Positions 1 to 6,857 of a DNA stretch of 14,343 bases are shown piece by piece. The notes under the pieces were generated by a model. The model was given only the letters and a program-made list of their open reading frames with translations. It made no database searches and was not told where the DNA came from. Position 1 is the stretch's first letter; the number at the start of each line of letters is the position of its first letter. Source of the DNA: an uncultured Clostridia bacterium (GTDB lineage: Bacteria; Bacillota; Clostridia; Oscillospirales; Ruminococcaceae); contig CANDLP010000017.1 of assembly GCA_947385505.1 (NCBI GenBank), positions 1-14,343 on the forward strand, in the 5' to 3' direction. A program made the position numbers and the translations under genes.

Positions 1-504
1 GATGGGAGTTATCAGATGAAATTTTTTTAGTTGTTTTCCCGCTTCAATGCCAAGCTCATGCTGCTGCGGCACATAGAGGGTCGGCAGCTGCCGCGCTAAA
101 TTGTCCCCTCCAAAAAAAATATAGATACTGTATACTCTGCTCTCATTGGCATAAGGGCCAACTTCTACGGGGTAGGAAACATATACTCCCTGTTCCCCGA
201 AAGCGCGGTCGGCAAATTCGGCGATCTCTCCCTCCCGGTCGAAATGAGAGATATCATCTGTTTTCATGAGCAGCTTCTTGCCGTCAATAGAGGTTATTAT
301 ATAAAGCCGTCTTAACGGGGAAACCGGCTGCTGCGGTCTCGGAGGAATAGCAATAACGCCCGTTTTCAGCTTGCTGCCGTCGGGTATGTATCTTGTTTCC
401 GGATAGTAGCGTTCTATTTTAAGCCATTTGCCATAGCCTTCTATATCTGATAATTCCTGTAATTCTTCCTGTGTCAGTCCGTTGATTTCCAAACTTATCA
501 TCAT
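1..504 (-). CDS. Aminoglycoside phosphotransferase-family kinase, N-terminal part (cut by left edge)
   Basis: An open frame of 168 codons runs from ATG at 504 to the window edge, so the C-terminal catalytic lobe is missing. An A/G-rich ribosome site (AAGGAAAGGA) abuts tandem ATG codons at 504 and 501; either may be used, and the second has better spacing. The translated N-lobe has the layout of APH/choline-kinase-fold proteins of Firmicutes: an RRLYIITSIDGKKLLMKT-like beta-sheet segment with the nucleotide-binding lysine context, an FDREGEIAEF helix, then a G-G-D-N-L segment and ELGIEAGKQLKKFH, which matches the usual 'LGIEAGKxLKKIH' helix. The family phosphorylates small molecules (aminoglycosides, sugars, fructosamines). 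The catalytic HxDxxxxN and DxD motifs lie outside the window, so substrate and activity cannot be judged. It is the third gene of a leftward series after galU. Confidence 0.75.
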   Translation of the reverse strand, partial: MMISLEINGLTQEELQELSDIEGYGKWLKIERYYPETRYIPDGSKLKTGVIAIPPRPQQPVSPLRRLYIITSIDGKKLLMKTDDISHFDREGEIAEFADRAFGEQGVYVSYPVEVGPYANESRVYSIYIFFGGDNLARQLPTLYVPQQHELGIEAGKQLKKFHLITPI

Positions 505-520
505 TCCTTTCCTTATGCCG

Positions 521-563
521 ATAACCGTTTCAACACAACGCAAATCAGAGCTGAAACGGTTAT
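521..563. repeat. 12-bp perfect inverted repeat upstream of the kinase gene
   Basis: ATAACCGTTTCA at 521-532 is exactly complementary to TGAAACGGTTAT at 552-563, with a 19-nt loop. It sits 17 nt upstream of the kinase start. There is no T-run on either strand after the stem, so it is a poor intrinsic terminator and could instead be an operator or an mRNA leader hairpin. Confidence 0.7.
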
Positions 564-579
564 TGCGTCCGTAATACTT

Positions 580-620
580 TTAACCGATTAAAAGACATTT
601 TTCAAATTTCTATCGGTTAA
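580..620. repeat. 9-bp perfect inverted repeat between the DUF5131 gene and the kinase gene
   Basis: TTAACCGAT at 580-588 pairs with ATCGGTTAA at 612-620 across 23 nt. The arms share a TAACCG core with the neighbouring 521-563 repeat, giving four copies of one half-site in 100 bp. On the minus strand a possible weak promoter lies inside it: TTGAAA (600-605), 17 nt, TAAAAG (577-582). In that case the arms would flank the -35 and overlap the -10. This could be an operator for the kinase gene or a weak terminator hairpin of the upstream gene. Confidence 0.6.
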
Positions 621-625
621 TAATA

Positions 626-1393
626 TTAGGATAAAACTCCCCGGTTATTTTTATTTGGGAGCATACCGCAAATACTGTCTTCCAGCAGCTTATGAGCTTT
701 TTTCGCCTGACTGAACTGCTTACTGTGGGGAACATGGTATGTTTTTCCGTCTTTTATAAAATTTGAGCCTATCTGATGGTAATGAAACGGAACATTGTCG
801 TTTTTGCATGCCTTAAAAATATTTTCAACCCATTCCCAGCAGCAAGGCCGGGCTTCGATTCCGCTTTCTCCTCCCACGCTTACGGTATCTATTCCGGCGA
901 GCCTTCCGTAAAGCTGTAAATTCTCCAGCAGAGGAGAACAAAAAATCAGCTTATATCTTACGGGAAAGCTTTTGAGTATGGGAAGCCGCTCTTCCACCGC
1001 TCTCTGATTCTCCATTGTACAGGCAATAGCCACGTTATCATAGCCGTTTCCCCAATCGGAGGGCAACCTTTCACGGGCTTCCTTTATTCTTTTTGTGGCA
1101 ATGCAGAACTGAAGATCGGGACGGGCCTTCATAATCTTCCATGCTTCCTCCCGCCAGCAGTCGGCGTCCTCTATAAAAAAGTCGCTTGTCATACAGGCGA
1201 ATACCACTCCGTTTTCGGGAGAAAGCTTATATCCGCCGTATCTGTTTTTCCTGAGGGGAAGGTCAAAATCCGCAGTTTTTCGCACTATAAAGCTGTCTTC
1301 TCTTCCGTGAGAGCTGTCAATGCGGTAAACGTAACAATTTTTGCAGCCCTCGCTGTACTTGTGACAGCCGTGCCATAAATTCCAGTTGGCCAT
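626..1393 (-). CDS. DUF5131 (phage Gp37/Gp68-like) three-cysteine, radical-SAM-like protein
   Basis: The 255-residue protein starts with the family hallmark W-N-x-W-x-G-C ... S-x-G-C-x-x-C-Y: Cys10, Cys17 and Cys20 sit in a CX6CX2C arrangement thought to bind an iron-sulfur cluster in the manner of radical SAM enzymes. Further conserved-looking segments are FACMTSDFF (about 65-73), FCIATKR (about 96-102), a Cys/Met-rich CTMEN stretch, and VSVGGESG (about 171-178), whose glycine-rich strand fits a TIM-like barrel. Length agrees with the family. No reaction is established for this group; some members are paired with a TcmP partner gene, and none is visible here. It begins 19 nt after the galU stop codon, so it is probably cotranscribed. 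Its ATG has no clear Shine-Dalgarno (upstream is AT-rich), which suggests weak or coupled translation. Confidence 0.85.
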   Translation of the reverse strand: MANWNLWHGCHKYSEGCKNCYVYRIDSSHGREDSFIVRKTADFDLPLRKNRYGGYKLSPENGVVFACMTSDFFIEDADCWREEAWKIMKARPDLQFCIATKRIKEARERLPSDWGNGYDNVAIACTMENQRAVEERLPILKSFPVRYKLIFCSPLLENLQLYGRLAGIDTVSVGGESGIEARPCCWEWVENIFKACKNDNVPFHYHQIGSNFIKDGKTYHVPHSKQFSQAKKAHKLLEDSICGMLPNKNNRGVLS

Positions 1394-1412
1394 ATTATTT
1401 TGTTACTAAAAA

Positions 1413-2282
1413 TTAAAGCTCATTGATTTTTGTTTTGAGATATTCTTTGAAATCATCGCCTATTTCGGGGTGCTTAAGACCTACTTCAACAACGGCCTTC
1501 AATATTCCGAGCTTATTTCCCATATCATATCTTACGCCGGTGAAATCCACGCCCAGCATACCCTCGTTTACCGCAAGCCGTTTCATAGCGTCCGTAAGCT
1601 GGTATTCTCCGTTTGCTCCGGTAGGAAGCTTCTCCAATATATCGAAAATATGAGGCGGCAGAACGCACCTTCCCAGAATGGCGAAGTTTGAGAATATCTG
1701 ATCCGCGGCGGGTTTTTCTATCATATCGTCTACATCGTAAACGTTGTCTTTTTTAAGCTTTACCTTAAGGCTTGAATAACGCATTAGCATCTCGCTGGGC
1801 ACCTGTTTCATAGCTACCGCGCCTTTTCCGTATTCCTCATATGCTCGGCAGACCTGAGCCGCAGCGGGATCATCGCCGATTATAACGTCGTCGCCGTAAA
1901 GCACTACAAACGGTTCGTCGCCGACAAAGCTTCTCGCGGACATAACCGCGTCTCCGGTTCCTTTCATCTCCTGCTGACGTACAAATTGTATCTTAGCTAA
2001 TTTGGAAATATCTTCAAGCTGATGATAAAGTTCGTTTTTCCCTGAATTTATCAATTGCCTTTCAAGATCGGGAGAACGGTCGAAGTAATCCTCAACCGCC
2101 GTTTTCCCGCGGCTTATTACTATTAAAATATCCTTTATTCCCGCTCTCGATACTTCATCAACAATATAATGTATTGCGGGCTTATCTACTATGGTCAGCA
2201 TTTCCTTGGGTATTGATTTTGTGGCGGGCAAAACGCGCGTGCCGTATCCGGCGGCTAATATAACCGCTTTTTTAACTTTCAT
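1413..2282 (-). CDS. galU: UTP-glucose-1-phosphate uridylyltransferase
   Basis: This 289-residue enzyme makes UDP-glucose from UTP and glucose-1-phosphate in the cytoplasm, supplying cell-wall and envelope glycan synthesis. The N-terminus carries the nucleotidyltransferase signature LAAGYGTRVLPATKSIPKEM (about residues 9-28) with the G-x-G-T-R loop and catalytic-site lysine. VDKPAIHYIVDE follows, then the LYGDDVI metal-site segment near residue 130, and MIEKP near 188, which fits the sugar-phosphate-binding lysine. Length and motif order are those of bacterial GalU. The start at 2282 has AAAGGA about 9-10 nt upstream. Two minus-strand sigma-A promoters can be seen (2400-2428 and 2510-2538), so the mRNA has a leader of roughly 110 or 220 nt. 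It heads the leftward unit containing the DUF5131 gene. Confidence 0.97.
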   Translation of the reverse strand: MKVKKAVILAAGYGTRVLPATKSIPKEMLTIVDKPAIHYIVDEVSRAGIKDILIVISRGKTAVEDYFDRSPDLERQLINSGKNELYHQLEDISKLAKIQFVRQQEMKGTGDAVMSARSFVGDEPFVVLYGDDVIIGDDPAAAQVCRAYEEYGKGAVAMKQVPSEMLMRYSSLKVKLKKDNVYDVDDMIEKPAADQIFSNFAILGRCVLPPHIFDILEKLPTGANGEYQLTDAMKRLAVNEGMLGVDFTGVRYDMGNKLGILKAVVEVGLKHPEIGDDFKEYLKTKINEL

Positions 2283-2312
2283 ATGTCAATATCCTTTCCC
2301 GTGTTTAAAACT

Positions 2313-2331
2313 GTTTGAAATATTTTCAAAC
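2313..2331. repeat. Palindrome in the galU leader
   Basis: GTTTGAAA (2313-2320) and TTTCAAAC (2324-2331) form a perfect 8-bp stem with a 3-nt loop, about 30 nt upstream of the galU start. It could be an mRNA hairpin close to the ribosome site or a protein-binding palindrome. Confidence 0.55.
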
Positions 2332-2399
2332 AAATACATACCGATGGTTACACGGTTTTTTCGGTTTTATATGTTTAAATTTCAACATACAAAATTTAT

Positions 2400-2437
2400 A
2401 TTATATCATAAAAAGAGAATTTTGCAAAGCAAAATTC
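2400..2437 (-). promoter_or_regulatory. Possible proximal galU promoter overlapped by a palindrome
   Basis: On the minus strand TTTGCA (2423-2428), 17 nt and TATAAT (2400-2405) resemble a sigma-A promoter with a weak -35. A perfect inverted repeat, GAATTTTGC-AAA-GCAAAATTC (2417-2437), covers the -35. It may act as an operator. If transcription starts at the distal promoter, the same sequence would form a hairpin followed by TCTTTTT, an attenuator-like arrangement. Confidence 0.5.
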
Positions 2438-2509
2438 GATTCCTTTTAAAATTGATAAAATAACCTCAAACATTAAAATATTTTTCTCCTCTTTTGGCTG
2501 CTTGAAGTT

Positions 2510-2538
2510 ATTATATCATATTTTGTCGAAAATGTAAA
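2510..2538 (-). promoter_or_regulatory. Distal galU sigma-A promoter
   Basis: The minus strand reads TTTACA (2533-2538), exactly 17 nt, TATAAT (2510-2515). The expected start is near 2503, giving galU a leader of about 220 nt that contains the two palindromes at 2417-2437 and 2313-2331. Confidence 0.7.
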
Positions 2539-2653
2539 GAATTAAATATTATTTTTGTGGAATTTTTTGTATACGAAAATTTTGAAATTGAGTTTTACGG
2601 GAAAATTAAAAAAACAAACAGCAATGATAATGTTATACAAATCCGCTCCACTT

Positions 2654-2697
2654 TTGTAACCGAATTGTAAACGAATTGTAACCGTTTTGTAATTGCA
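2654..2697 (+). promoter_or_regulatory. Four 11-bp-spaced direct repeats (OmpR/PhoB-type operator candidate)
   Basis: TTGTAA begins at 2654, 2665, 2676 and 2687, exactly 11 bp apart each time; the first three are followed by (C/A)CG. Tandem hexamer repeats on one helical face at 11-bp period, ending at the -35 of a promoter, are how PhoB/PhoP and other OmpR-family response regulators bind. The last TTGTAA lies 22 bp upstream of the TATAAT. The half-site differs from the best-known PhoP boxes, so the regulator is not assigned. Confidence 0.6.
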
Positions 2698-2720
2698 TTT
2701 TATACCGCTCCGAGTATAAT
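2693..2720 (+). promoter_or_regulatory. Promoter of the exported-protein gene
   Basis: TTGCAT (2693-2698), 16 nt and TATAAT (2715-2720). The good -10 with an imperfect -35 preceded by the repeat array suggests activator dependence. The expected start is near 2727, leaving a leader of about 120 nt before the gene at 2851. Confidence 0.65.
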
Positions 2721-2850
2721 ATTAAACAGAAAGAAAATTTGCAAATAAAAATTCGGCAAAAAACACGACTGTTTTTAAAGGCTTGTACATATAAATAGAA
2801 AAGCCGATAAATTAAATTAAAAAGTTAACGAGAAGGGAAGGTCAGGGAAA

Positions 2851-3267
2851 ATGAAAGGAACTGTTTTCGGAGTAATGCTGATGATTTTCGGCGCTTTGAT
2901 GTTTGTTACGGCCACCACTCTTTTTGCGGTATCCGCTCAAGGAAACGATGAGTACGTTTCCGAGACTGCCGCCGTAACCGAAGCCGCAAAGCCCGAAAGT
3001 AAAGTATATGAAGGCGATTATTACCTTAACGGCGATAAGGAAAAGGATTTCGTCACTCTTACGGAAAACGTAATTGTATTTTCTGACGGAACCTCCGAAG
3101 AATATACTTTTACCGTATGGAAGGATATGCCCGAAACCGATGAATCCAGCGGTTATATAAATTATGTGGATTATTGTTTCCTTAAAATAGGGAAAGATAA
3201 GGTAAGCTATGATCCCGCTGCTAAGGAAATACTTTTTGATAACGCAGTTTACAGAATGGCAGAGTAA
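2851..3267 (+). CDS. Small exported or membrane-anchored protein of unknown function
   Basis: I do not recognise this 138-residue protein. Residues 5-28 are a single hydrophobic segment ending in F-A-V-S-A, which fits a signal peptide cleaved after Ala29 or a signal anchor. There is no lipobox cysteine. The remaining ~109 residues are acidic and outside the cell on either reading: an Ala/Glu/Thr-rich linker (about 36-52), then beta-strand-like segments (KVYEGDYYLNGDKEKDF, VIVFSDGTSEEYTFTV, YVDYCFLKIGKDKVSYD). A purine-rich ribosome site (GGGAA and upstream AAGGGAAGG) precedes ATG 2851. The gene stands alone behind its own promoter and the 11-bp repeat array, so it is probably induced by a two-component system. 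Codon use resembles the neighbours. The antisense frame across it is a shadow. Confidence 0.75.
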   Translation: MKGTVFGVMLMIFGALMFVTATTLFAVSAQGNDEYVSETAAVTEAAKPESKVYEGDYYLNGDKEKDFVTLTENVIVFSDGTSEEYTFTVWKDMPETDESSGYINYVDYCFLKIGKDKVSYDPAAKEILFDNAVYRMAE

Positions 3268-3362
3268 TATTTCCGATTTTTTAAATTGTATCTTTATATC
3301 AAGAAGAAATCCTCCAATCAAAAGGAGTTTTATATATAAAATAAAACTTTCAGCAAAAAGCA

Positions 3363-3425
3363 CAAAGAGAACGCAGTACGTCTTTCCGTTAAGCCAACCA
3401 CGAATAAGCCGCTGCGTTTTCTTTG
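3363..3425 (+). terminator. Long hairpin downstream of the exported-protein gene
   Basis: CAAAGAGAACGCAG (3363-3376) pairs with CTGCGTTTTCTTTG (3412-3425), 14 bp with one G-U pair and a 35-nt loop, followed by TTTAAC. A second hairpin, GTGAAATTT/AAATTTCAC (3434-3442 with 3449-3457), is followed within 4 nt by TATTTTTT. Together they probably end the transcript from 2727. The rest of the 3268-3634 gap holds the citrate synthase promoter and leader, and no gene that I can see. Confidence 0.45.
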
Positions 3426-3466
3426 TTTAACGCGTGAAATTTTTTTATAAATTTCACCCATATTTT

Positions 3467-3495
3467 TTGACAAAAACAAAATATTATGCTATACT
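3467..3495 (+). promoter_or_regulatory. Sigma-A promoter of citrate synthase
   Basis: Consensus TTGACA (3467-3472), 17 nt, TATACT (3490-3495). The expected start is near 3502, giving a leader of about 130 nt. No known riboswitch is recognised in the leader. Confidence 0.8.
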
Positions 3496-3634
3496 ATATA
3501 AGAAAATTGCAATAGCATAAAGTACAGCAAAAACGGCTTCGTGAATCTCATTGTGCTGCTTTTCAAGTGGTAATGTACAGAAAGAAAAAAAGTGATTTTT
3601 AAAGAAGCGGAATAAAGGAAAGGAAGGTAATTGT

Positions 3635-5005
3635 ATGAATTGCAGCTACAACAACGATCGTGTACAGCCGGAAATCGAAAGGCTTACCGGCATTTGCGTG
3701 AGCAACGGACAGATTGATCCGTCGCTTTACGGGAAATACGAGGTTAAAAGGGGATTAAGAGACTTAAACGGAAAGGGCGTGCTTACGGGACTTACCGATA
3801 TTTCCGAAGTAAGAGCCTCGAAAACCGTGGACGGCGTTTCCGTTCCCTGTGAAGGACGTCTGTTTTACCGCGGAATTGACGTAAAAGATATTATAAAGGG
3901 ATTTATTGCCGAAAAGCGTTTTGGCTTTGAAGAGGTAAGCTATCTGCTTATTTTCGGAGCGCTTCCCACTGATAATGAGCTTAAAAGCTTTAAGGAAGTG
4001 CTTAACGAGCTTATGACCCTTCCCACCAACTTTATCAGAGACGTTATAATGAAGGGACCGAGCGACGATATGATGAACAGTCTTGCCAGAAGCGTACTGA
4101 CTCTTCACAGCTATGATGACAACGCCAACGACACAAGTCTTCCCAATGTTTTAAGACAGTGCCTTAAGCTTATAGCGCTGTTTCCCATGCTGTCGGTTTA
4201 CGGATATCAGGCATACAACTTTTACATAGAAAAACAGAGTCTGTTTATACATCAGCCCAACACATCACTGTCAACGGCGGAAAATATTCTTCACCTTCTT
4301 CGCCCTGACAGCCAATATACGGAGCTTGAAGCCCATGTGCTTGACATCGCTCTCGTGCTTCACGCGGAACACGGCGGCGGAAACAACTCCACCTTTACTA
4401 CTCACGTTGTTACCAGTTCGGGTACCGACACATACTCCGCAATAGCCGCGGCCTTGTGTTCCCTCAAAGGACCGAAGCACGGCGGAGCAAATCTTAAGGT
4501 AATGAAAATGTTTGAGGATCTTAAGAAATGCGTAAAGGACTGGAAGGACGACGAGGAGATAAGCGCCTATCTGGAAGCGCTGCTGGATAAAAGAGCATTT
4601 GACAAAGCGGGACTTATTTACGGTATGGGACACGCAGTCTATTCCATTTCCGATCCCCGTGCCGAAGTGTTCAGAGGATATGTGGAGCAGCTTTCAAAGG
4701 AAAAGGGTCTGGAAGAGGAATATGCGCTGTACGCCAAGATAGCCGAGCTTGCTCCCAAGATAATTTACGCGAGGAAAAAGATCTACAAGGGTGTAAGTCC
4801 CAACGTTGACTTTTACAGCGGGTTCGCTTACAGTATGCTCGGACTGCCGCTGGAGCTGTATACGCCTATTTTTGCGGTATCAAGGATCAGCGGCTGGAGC
4901 GCTCACAGAATGGAAGAGCTGATCAACGCTGGAAAAATCATAAGACCCGCTTATAAGAGCATCAGTGAAGATAAGGAATATGTCAGACTCAGCGACAGAA
5001 AATAA
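3635..5005 (+). CDS. gltA: Citrate (Si)-synthase
   Basis: This 456-residue cytoplasmic enzyme condenses acetyl-CoA and oxaloacetate to citrate. The catalytic residues are all visible: His282 in KGPKHGGAN, His333 in YGMGHAVY and Asp392 in SPNVDFYSG, plus the oxaloacetate-site LHAEHGGGN around 242-250. An N-terminal extension of roughly 45 residues precedes the LTDISEV region, and the total is longer than ~370-residue citrate synthases, fitting the longer clostridial/ruminococcal type. GGAAGG lies 7 nt upstream of the ATG. It is monocistronic: it has its own consensus promoter, and a terminator region follows. Neither aconitase nor isocitrate dehydrogenase is adjacent. In a fermentative anaerobe the likely role is feeding 2-oxoglutarate and glutamate synthesis; this is inference. 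Confidence 0.95.
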   Translation: MNCSYNNDRVQPEIERLTGICVSNGQIDPSLYGKYEVKRGLRDLNGKGVLTGLTDISEVRASKTVDGVSVPCEGRLFYRGIDVKDIIKGFIAEKRFGFEEVSYLLIFGALPTDNELKSFKEVLNELMTLPTNFIRDVIMKGPSDDMMNSLARSVLTLHSYDDNANDTSLPNVLRQCLKLIALFPMLSVYGYQAYNFYIEKQSLFIHQPNTSLSTAENILHLLRPDSQYTELEAHVLDIALVLHAEHGGGNNSTFTTHVVTSSGTDTYSAIAAALCSLKGPKHGGANLKVMKMFEDLKKCVKDWKDDEEISAYLEALLDKRAFDKAGLIYGMGHAVYSISDPRAEVFRGYVEQLSKEKGLEEEYALYAKIAELAPKIIYARKKIYKGVSPNVDFYSGFAYSMLGLPLELYTPIFAVSRISGWSAHRMEELINAGKIIRPAYKSISEDKEYVRLSDRK

Positions 5006-5041
5006 TAATACTATAAAAAGGGGCTGTAAAAAAAGAAAAAA

Positions 5042-5167
5042 GCGGCGAAGCCGCCAATGTTTTTTTCGCCTCCTTTTTGCACTGCAAAAAGGAAGCAGGG
5101 TGTGGGACAAAGTCCCACGAAGTGAGCTATTTATACCTGCAAAGAAGCAGGCGAAGCCGCCGCTTCG
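5042..5167. repeat. Cluster of five short perfect hairpins (REP-like intergenic repeats)
   Basis: Five stem-loops follow one another within 126 bp: GCGGC-GAA-GCCGC (5042-5054, followed 5 nt later by seven T), TCCTTTTTGC-ACT-GCAAAAAGGA (5071-5093), GTGGGAC-AAA-GTCCCAC (5102-5118), CCTGC-6nt-GCAGG (5136-5151) and CGAAGC-4nt-GCTTCG (5152-5167). The 12-mer GGCGAAGCCGCC occurs at 5044-5055 and 5150-5161, and again at 8491-8502. The first hairpin may also act as a partial terminator for citrate synthase. The frames open here give no plausible protein. Confidence 0.75.
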
Positions 5168-5209
5168 AGCGTTGAAACTCCGCGTCCTTGAGAAAGGAAG
5201 CCGGCATAA

Positions 5210-5249
5210 TAAATAAAAAGGGGCTTTTTTAACTGCCCCTTTTATTTAT
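5210..5249. terminator. Bidirectional intrinsic terminator between gltA and rny
   Basis: GGGGC (5220-5224) pairs with GCCCC (5235-5239), flanked by A-rich and T-rich arms (AATAAAAA / TTTTATTTAT) that extend the stem with one bulge. Both strands read a GC stem followed by a T-tract, as expected between convergent genes. Confidence 0.9.
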
Positions 5250-5261
5250 AATTTATATCAT

Positions 5262-6857
5262 TTATTTTGCGTAGTCAACAGTGCGCGACTCTCTGATCAG
5301 ATTTATCTTAATCTGTCCGGGATAATCAACTTCCTGTTCTATCCTCTGCGCGATGCTTCTTGCAAGCAGAGTCATCTCCTCGTCGTTGACTATTTCGGGC
5401 TTAATAAGAATTCTTACCTCTCTGCCCGCCTGAATGGCGTAAGATTTATCTACGCCCTCATAATCGGTGCAGATTTCTTCAAGCTTCTGCAATCTCTTGA
5501 TATAGCTTTCGTAATTTTCGCTTCTCGCCGCCGGTCTTGCCGCGCTTATAGCGTCGGCCGCCTGCACCAGAGCCGCAATAACCGTTCTGCATTCCACATC
5601 GCCGTGGTGAGCCTCCACCGCGTGTATAACTTCGGGATTTTCTTTATATTTCTTACATACTTCAACGCCGATAGCCACATGGCTTCCCTCGATTTCATGG
5701 GTAAGCGCCTTGCCTATATCGTGCAGAAGACCAGCGCGTCTCGCAAGAGCCGCGTCAACGCCAAGCTCGCTGGCCATAATACCCGCTAAGTGAGCTACCT
5801 CTATGGAATGTATCAGCACGTTCTGACTGTAAGATGTTCTGAAGTGAAGCCGTCCAAGCAACTTTACCAATTCGGGGCTTAATCCGTTAACATTGGTTTC
5901 GAGACAGGCGTGTTCGCCCTCTCTCTTGATCTTCTGCTCAACCTCCCGCTTAGCTTTCTCCACCATTTCCTCAATGCGGGTTGGATGAATTCTGCCGTCC
6001 TGAATAAGTCTTTCGAGGGAAATTCTCGCGATCTCCCTGCGCACCTTATCATGGCTTGACAAAGTAATTGCTTCCGGAGTGTCGTCTATTATAAGATCGA
6101 CTCCGGTAAGCTGTTCAAGAGTACGTATATTGCGTCCTTCTCTGCCGATGATTCTTCCCTTCATTTCGTCATTGGGCAGCGGAACAACCGATACCGTCAT
6201 TTCGGATACGGTTTCCGACGCAAGCCTTGAGATAGCCAGCGCTATCATGGAACGGGCCTTGTCGTCGCAGTCGTCTTTAAGCTGCTGCTGATAAGCCAGC
6301 ACCTTTACCGCCTTTTCATGGGTCAGCTCGCTGTCGAGCTGTGACAAAAGCAGTTCCTTAGCCTGTTCGGAGGTATACCCGCTGATTTCCTGAAGCTTTG
6401 CCTGCTGCTCCTCCTTCAGCGCTTCCGCCTCCGCTAATTTCTTTTTCGCATTTTCGTTGCGCGATGTAAGGCTTTCTTCCAATCTCTCGATCTTGTCCGT
6501 CTTACGGTCTAAATTTTCTTCTTTCTGAAGCAGCCTGCGTTCCGACTTGGTAACCTCCGCCCTGCGCTCCTTAAGTTCTCTTTCCGCGTCACTGCGCTGC
6601 TTCTGAATTTCCTTTTCCGCGTTCTCTCTTAGCTTATAGCTTTCCTCTTTAGCTTCCAGAAGGGCGGTTTTCTTAGCGGTAGCCGCCTTTTCCTTCGCTT
6701 CGGATACTATTCTTGCCGCTTCCTTTTCCGCCGATTCGATCGTAGCCTCGTCCTGCTTCTTTTTGGCGTCAAGCACCTTGCGGTACACCGCAAAGCCGGC
6801 CGCAGCGCCGATGGCCAATGCGGCGACAATGAGAACTATTGCCAACCAAAGATCCAA
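5262..6857 (-). CDS. rny: Ribonuclease Y (endoribonuclease), TTG start
   Basis: RNase Y is the membrane-anchored endonuclease that starts mRNA decay in Firmicutes. From TTG at 6857 the protein is 531 residues: a membrane anchor at about 3-25, a long charged coiled coil to about 185, a KH RNA-binding domain with [16 protein letters not shown] near 235-250, and an HD hydrolase domain whose metal-binding H-D pair lies in LLHDIGK (about 378-379), with a further AHHGD motif. The frame is open to an ATG at 6908, but the AAAGGAGG that would be coding there sits 9 nt before the TTG, and starting at TTG puts the anchor at the N-terminus as in known RNase Y. Length fits the family (about 520). It is transcribed leftwards from 7159-7187 with a ~295-nt leader, and convergently with gltA. 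Confidence 0.95.
   Translation of the reverse strand: MDLWLAIVLIVAALAIGAAAGFAVYRKVLDAKKKQDEATIESAEKEAARIVSEAKEKAATAKKTALLEAKEESYKLRENAEKEIQKQRSDAERELKERRAEVTKSERRLLQKEENLDRKTDKIERLEESLTSRNENAKKKLAEAEALKEEQQAKLQEISGYTSEQAKELLLSQLDSELTHEKAVKVLAYQQQLKDDCDDKARSMIALAISRLASETVSEMTVSVVPLPNDEMKGRIIGREGRNIRTLEQLTGVDLIIDDTPEAITLSSHDKVRREIARISLERLIQDGRIHPTRIEEMVEKAKREVEQKIKREGEHACLETNVNGLSPELVKLLGRLHFRTSYSQNVLIHSIEVAHLAGIMASELGVDAALARRAGLLHDIGKALTHEIEGSHVAIGVEVCKKYKENPEVIHAVEAHHGDVECRTVIAALVQAADAISAARPAARSENYESYIKRLQKLEEICTDYEGVDKSYAIQAGREVRILIKPEIVNDEEMTLLARSIAQRIEQEVDYPGQIKINLIRESRTVDYAK

Noticed and set aside
2842..3363. 173-codon frame on the minus strand across the exported-protein gene
   Set aside because: It lies antisense to a gene with a signal peptide, ribosome site and promoter. 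It gives a hydrophobic low-complexity product with no start context of its own.
4271..4633. Minus-strand frame inside citrate synthase
   Set aside because: It is fully antisense to a gene with all catalytic motifs and has no family resemblance.
4965..5216. Plus-strand 83-codon frame running from the end of gltA into the hairpin cluster
   Set aside because: The frame is out of phase with gltA, and its basic product reflects the hairpin repeats rather than a protein family.
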